From Alphaproteobacteria bacterium (GTDB taxonomy: Bacteria; Pseudomonadota; Alphaproteobacteria; Caulobacterales; Caulobacteraceae): a stretch of DNA of 64,000 nt. Below, piece after piece: positions 63,243 to 64,000 of the stretch. Location: assembly GCA_018820205.1 (NCBI GenBank), contig JAHJOK010000056.1:1-64000 (forward strand). The letters run 5' to 3'. A program made the position numbers and the translations under genes. The notes below the pieces were generated by a model. It worked only from the letters and a program-made list of their open reading frames with translations. It was not told the DNA's origin and did no database searches. Position 1 is the first letter of the stretch. Every line of letters begins with the position of its first letter.

Positions 63243-64000
63243 TCACTCCACCGTGACGGACTTGGCCAGGTTGCGGGGCTGATCGACGTCGGCGCCCTTC
63301 ACCACGGCGACGTGATAGGCCAGCAGCTGGATCGGCGCCGACATCACCAGGGCCGAGATCAGGGGATCGCAGGCCGGGGCCGTGACCACCACCTTGGCGC
63401 CCGCCGGAGCGTGTTTCGCCCCTTCCGGGTCGGTGATGAAGACCACCTGACCGCCGCGCGCCATGACCTCGCTCATGTTGGAGGCCGATTTCTCGAACCA
63501 CGAATCAAAGGGGGCGAGGATGATGACCGGGGTCGCCTCGTCCACCAGGGCGATGGGGCCGTGCTTCAGCTCGCCGGCGGCGTATCCCTCGGCGTGGATA
63601 TAGCTGATCTCCTTCAGCTTCAGCGCGCCCTCCAGGGCCAGGGCCGACATCGGGCCGCGACCGAGGTAGAGGACATCCTTGGCCTTGGCGATCTCGGCGG
63701 CGACGGCCTTCAGCGCGTCTTCCAGCCCGATGGCCTCGGCGATCAAGCGGGGCGCCTCCAGGAGAACGCGGACCAGCCGCTGTTCCTCGGCGTCGTCGAT
63801 CCGGCCGCGCGCTTTGGCGGCGGCGATGGCCAGGGCGATCATGACCGAGACCTGGGCGGTAAAGGCCTTGGTCGAGGCGACGCCGATCTCGGGGCCGCAG
63901 TGGATCGGCCAAACCACGTCGGCCTCGCGGGCAATCGTTGATTCCGTCGTATTGACGATGGCGGCAGTCTTCATCCCGGCCCCGGCGCAGTGGCGGAAGG
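63243..64000 (-). CDS. glmS: Glutamine-fructose-6-phosphate aminotransferase (5' end outside window)
   Basis: Makes glucosamine-6-phosphate for peptidoglycan and LPS. About 252 C-terminal residues are visible, comprising the two SIS domains: NTTESTIAREADVVWPIHCG, EIGVASTKAFTAQVSVMIAL, YLGRGPMSALALEGALKLKE and the catalytic tail DVDQPRNLAKSVTVE. The glutaminase domain lies beyond the right edge. The 79-nt gap to the hydroxylase shows nothing notable. Confidence 0.96.
   Translation of the reverse strand, partial: FRHCAGAGMKTAAIVNTTESTIAREADVVWPIHCGPEIGVASTKAFTAQVSVMIALAIAAAKARGRIDDAEEQRLVRVLLEAPRLIAEAIGLEDALKAVAAEIAKAKDVLYLGRGPMSALALEGALKLKEISYIHAEGYAAGELKHGPIALVDEATPVIILAPFDSWFEKSASNMSEVMARGGQVVFITDPEGAKHAPAGAKVVVTAPACDPLISALVMSAPIQLLAYHVAVVKGADVDQPRNLAKSVTVE

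Overview
The window is high-GC chromosomal DNA from an alphaproteobacterium of the order Caulobacterales, most likely Brevundimonas or a close relative. This rests on protein content (GdhZ-type NAD-glutamate dehydrogenase, NtrZ, TimA/Tim44-like protein, alphaproteobacterial Fur and NfuA), on a gene order resembling the Caulobacter origin region (dnaQ-coaE-aroE-maf-ppsR facing hemE), on perfect parS sites, and on a perfect CtrA box in the ppsR-hemE gap. No database search was possible, so the genus is an inference.

The probable replication origin (Cori-like) lies at about 29.1-29.6 kb. Genes to its left run mostly leftward and genes to its right mostly rightward, so both arms are largely transcribed away from it. 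Right of the origin are late heme synthesis (hemE, hemH, hemJ), rho, and the tRNA-modification and partition cluster mnmE-mnmG-rsmG-parA-parB, with three strong parS sites at 34.5, 36.6 and 39.3 kb.

Left arm, reading away from the origin: ppsR-maf-aroE-coaE-dnaQ (minus, mostly overlapping), secB (plus), timA-mltA, a HerA/FtsK-like ATPase (plus), an AI-2E family permease, an outer-membrane barrel protein, gdhZ-usp-nfuA, two XRE regulators, the compact tsaB-rimI-fur-miaB-phoH-ybeY-lnt block, two more XRE regulators, a lipoprotein (plus), coaBC-dut, a small membrane protein, and rimP-nusA (nusA cut by the left edge).

Right arm beyond parB: holA-lptE-leuS and a DUF3576 lipoprotein (minus), ntrZ, thiE-like and yggS, an orphan OmpR-type response regulator, a lipoprotein, an SLC13 permease, xthA, lolA, a GIY-YIG-like orphan and ftsK (minus), galU-sqdB-SDR (plus), a DUF6065 protein (minus), a ProX-type deacylase, cnoX, a LON-domain protein, a Trm112-like protein, a UbiH-type hydroxylase (minus) and glmS (cut by the right edge).

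Most of this is housekeeping core genome; I see no transposase, prophage, CRISPR array, rRNA or tRNA. The most interesting material is non-coding. A minus-strand element at about 20.06-20.17 kb has a sigma32-like promoter, two hairpins with 15-nt C-rich loops carrying CCUCC anti-Shine-Dalgarno motifs, and a strong terminator: a candidate heat-shock small RNA of the CcsR/cuckoo type. A second structured leader or sRNA precedes xthA. There are also a canonical terminator in front of rimP, four copies of a 40-nt palindromic repeat around nfuA, a nested 22-bp inverted repeat at 61.9 kb, and a low-GC GIY-YIG-like orphan between ftsK and lolA.
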